A stretch of 15,781 bases of DNA, from contig DASZNJ010000275.1 of the NCBI GenBank assembly GCA_035551575.1, positions 1 through 15,781 of the forward strand, written 5' to 3'. The stretch is from JABFXC01 sp035551575 (GTDB taxonomy: Bacteria; Gemmatimonadota; Gemmatimonadetes; Gemmatimonadales; Gemmatimonadaceae). Shown piece by piece: positions 15,397 to 15,781 of the stretch; position 1 is the stretch's first letter, and every line of letters starts with the position of its first letter. Position numbers and translations under genes: made by a program. The notes under the pieces are model-generated. The model ran no database searches. It was not told the origin of the DNA and was given only the letters and a program-made list of their open reading frames with translations.

Positions 15397-15584
15397 ACTA
15401 CGATTACGCTGATTACGCCGATTGCGCGGATCGCTCCGAGCGCAAACGGGGCTTCACGCACCTGACCGTATCACTGATCTGCAATGCAGCTCATGCATCG
15501 GGGTTCAACCGTTCAAGGCTTTTGCAGTATCCGCGTCATCCGCGACATCCGCGAAATCGTCGTTCCCCCCTGTTGATGCACGCC
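15384..15584 (+). repeat. Nonamer foldback repeat, unit 1 (contains the GxxExxY stop codon)
   Basis: This 201-base unit starts CCCCAACAGTTGAACTAC and carries nonamers GATTACGCT, GATTACGCC and GATTGCGCG (15402-15428). The middle of about 90 bases includes CTGCAATGCAG and GTTCAACCGTTCAA. The unit closes with inverted nonamers ATCCGCGTC, ATCCGCGAC and ATCCGCGAA (15529-15555) and ends CTGTTGATGCACGCC. CAACAG near the left end can pair with CTGTTG at the right, and the nonamer arms pair inside that, giving a long hairpin. The gene-side end overlaps the last 13 bases of the GxxExxY gene (from 15384). Read as protein it gives meaningless Tyr-Ala-Asp repeats. Confidence 0.9.
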
Positions 15585-15597
15585 CGCCGCGGGGGCC

Positions 15598-15781
15598 CCC
15601 CAACAGTTGAACTACGATTACGCGGATCGCTCCGAGCGCGAATGGAGCTCCACGAACCTGGCCGTATCAATGACCTGCAATGCAGCTCATGCAACCGGAG
15701 TTCAACCGTTCAAGCCTTTTGCAGTATCCGCGTCATCCGCGACATCCGCGAAATCGTCGTTCCCCCCTGTTGATGCACGCC
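15598..15781 (+). repeat. Nonamer foldback repeat, unit 2 (at the window end)
   Basis: This 184-base tandem copy of unit 1 is separated from it by 13 GC-rich bases. It has one left nonamer (GATTACGCG) where unit 1 has three, plus a single-base insertion in the middle; the right part from GCAGTATCCGCG to GATGCACGCC is identical. GAACTACGATTACGCGGAT (15609-15627) pairs with the right arm with two mismatches. It repeats the CCCCAACAGTTGA string, which is the 3' end of the GxxExxY gene in unit 1. The window stops exactly where the similarity to unit 1 can be followed no further, probably a contig end caused by the repeat. Confidence 0.9.

Noticed and set aside
15402..15755. Nonamer arrays considered as a CRISPR array
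   Set aside because: The repeats are 9 bases, directly adjacent without spacers, and arranged as inverted arms; no cas gene is present.
15192..15773. Open frame running through both repeat units, with Tyr-Ala-Asp repeats
   Set aside because: The repeated peptide is only the translation of the nonamers, and the frame starts out of phase inside the GxxExxY gene.

Overview
The window is very GC-rich, protein-dense DNA from a Gram-negative bacterium. Two TonB-dependent receptors, a small outer-membrane barrel and a LytS/LytTR-type regulatory pair, together with a sorbosone-type propeller-HEAT protein, suggest an environmental Gemmatimonadota-like organism. This is a judgement from gene content, and another high-GC environmental phylum is possible. 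No rRNA, tRNA, CRISPR array or classical insertion sequence is visible.

Layout. (1) 1-3482, + strand: the 3' part of a Gfo/Idh/MocA oxidoreductase of the GH109 (alpha-N-acetylgalactosaminidase-like) type, joined by a one-base stop/start overlap to a TonB-dependent receptor. (2) 3431-7250, - strand: an operon of a secreted beta-propeller/HEAT 'membrane-bound dehydrogenase' protein, a mono-haem cytochrome c and a four-helix DUF6220-like membrane protein. These look like one periplasmic electron-transfer module with an unknown substrate. Its last gene overlaps the first TonB receptor tail to tail. (3) 7386-7979, +: an unrecognised tryptophan-rich protein made of two similar halves. (4) 7980-8270: a gene-free convergent region holding a foldback repeat built from GATTACGCG-like nonamers. 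(5) 8271-13004, -: a histidine kinase and LytTR response regulator (overlapping genes), followed by a large TonB-dependent outer-membrane beta-barrel protein. (6) 13203-15396, +: a small outer-membrane barrel, a tandem DUF1259 (LppY/LpqO-like) lipoprotein-type protein and a GxxExxY protein of the PD-(D/E)XK nuclease superfamily. (7) 15384-15781: two tandem copies of a roughly 190-base repeat of the same nonamer family as in region 4. The first copy contains the stop codon of the GxxExxY gene and the second runs to the end of the window.

How it fits together. Regions 1 and 2 plausibly serve uptake and oxidation of a carbohydrate or amino sugar: an outer-membrane importer, an NAD-type glycosidase/oxidoreductase, a propeller dehydrogenase and a cytochrome acceptor. 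The kinase/regulator pair probably controls envelope genes nearby. The two strongest signals not explained by ordinary annotation are (a) the GxxExxY gene linked to nonamer foldback repeats, with a solo copy 7 kb away in opposite orientation that shares a 15-base terminal motif, and (b) the octamer CGTTAGGC. That octamer accounts for every TTA leucine codon I could find in the window (10 of 10), always in the same frame and always in the sense direction.
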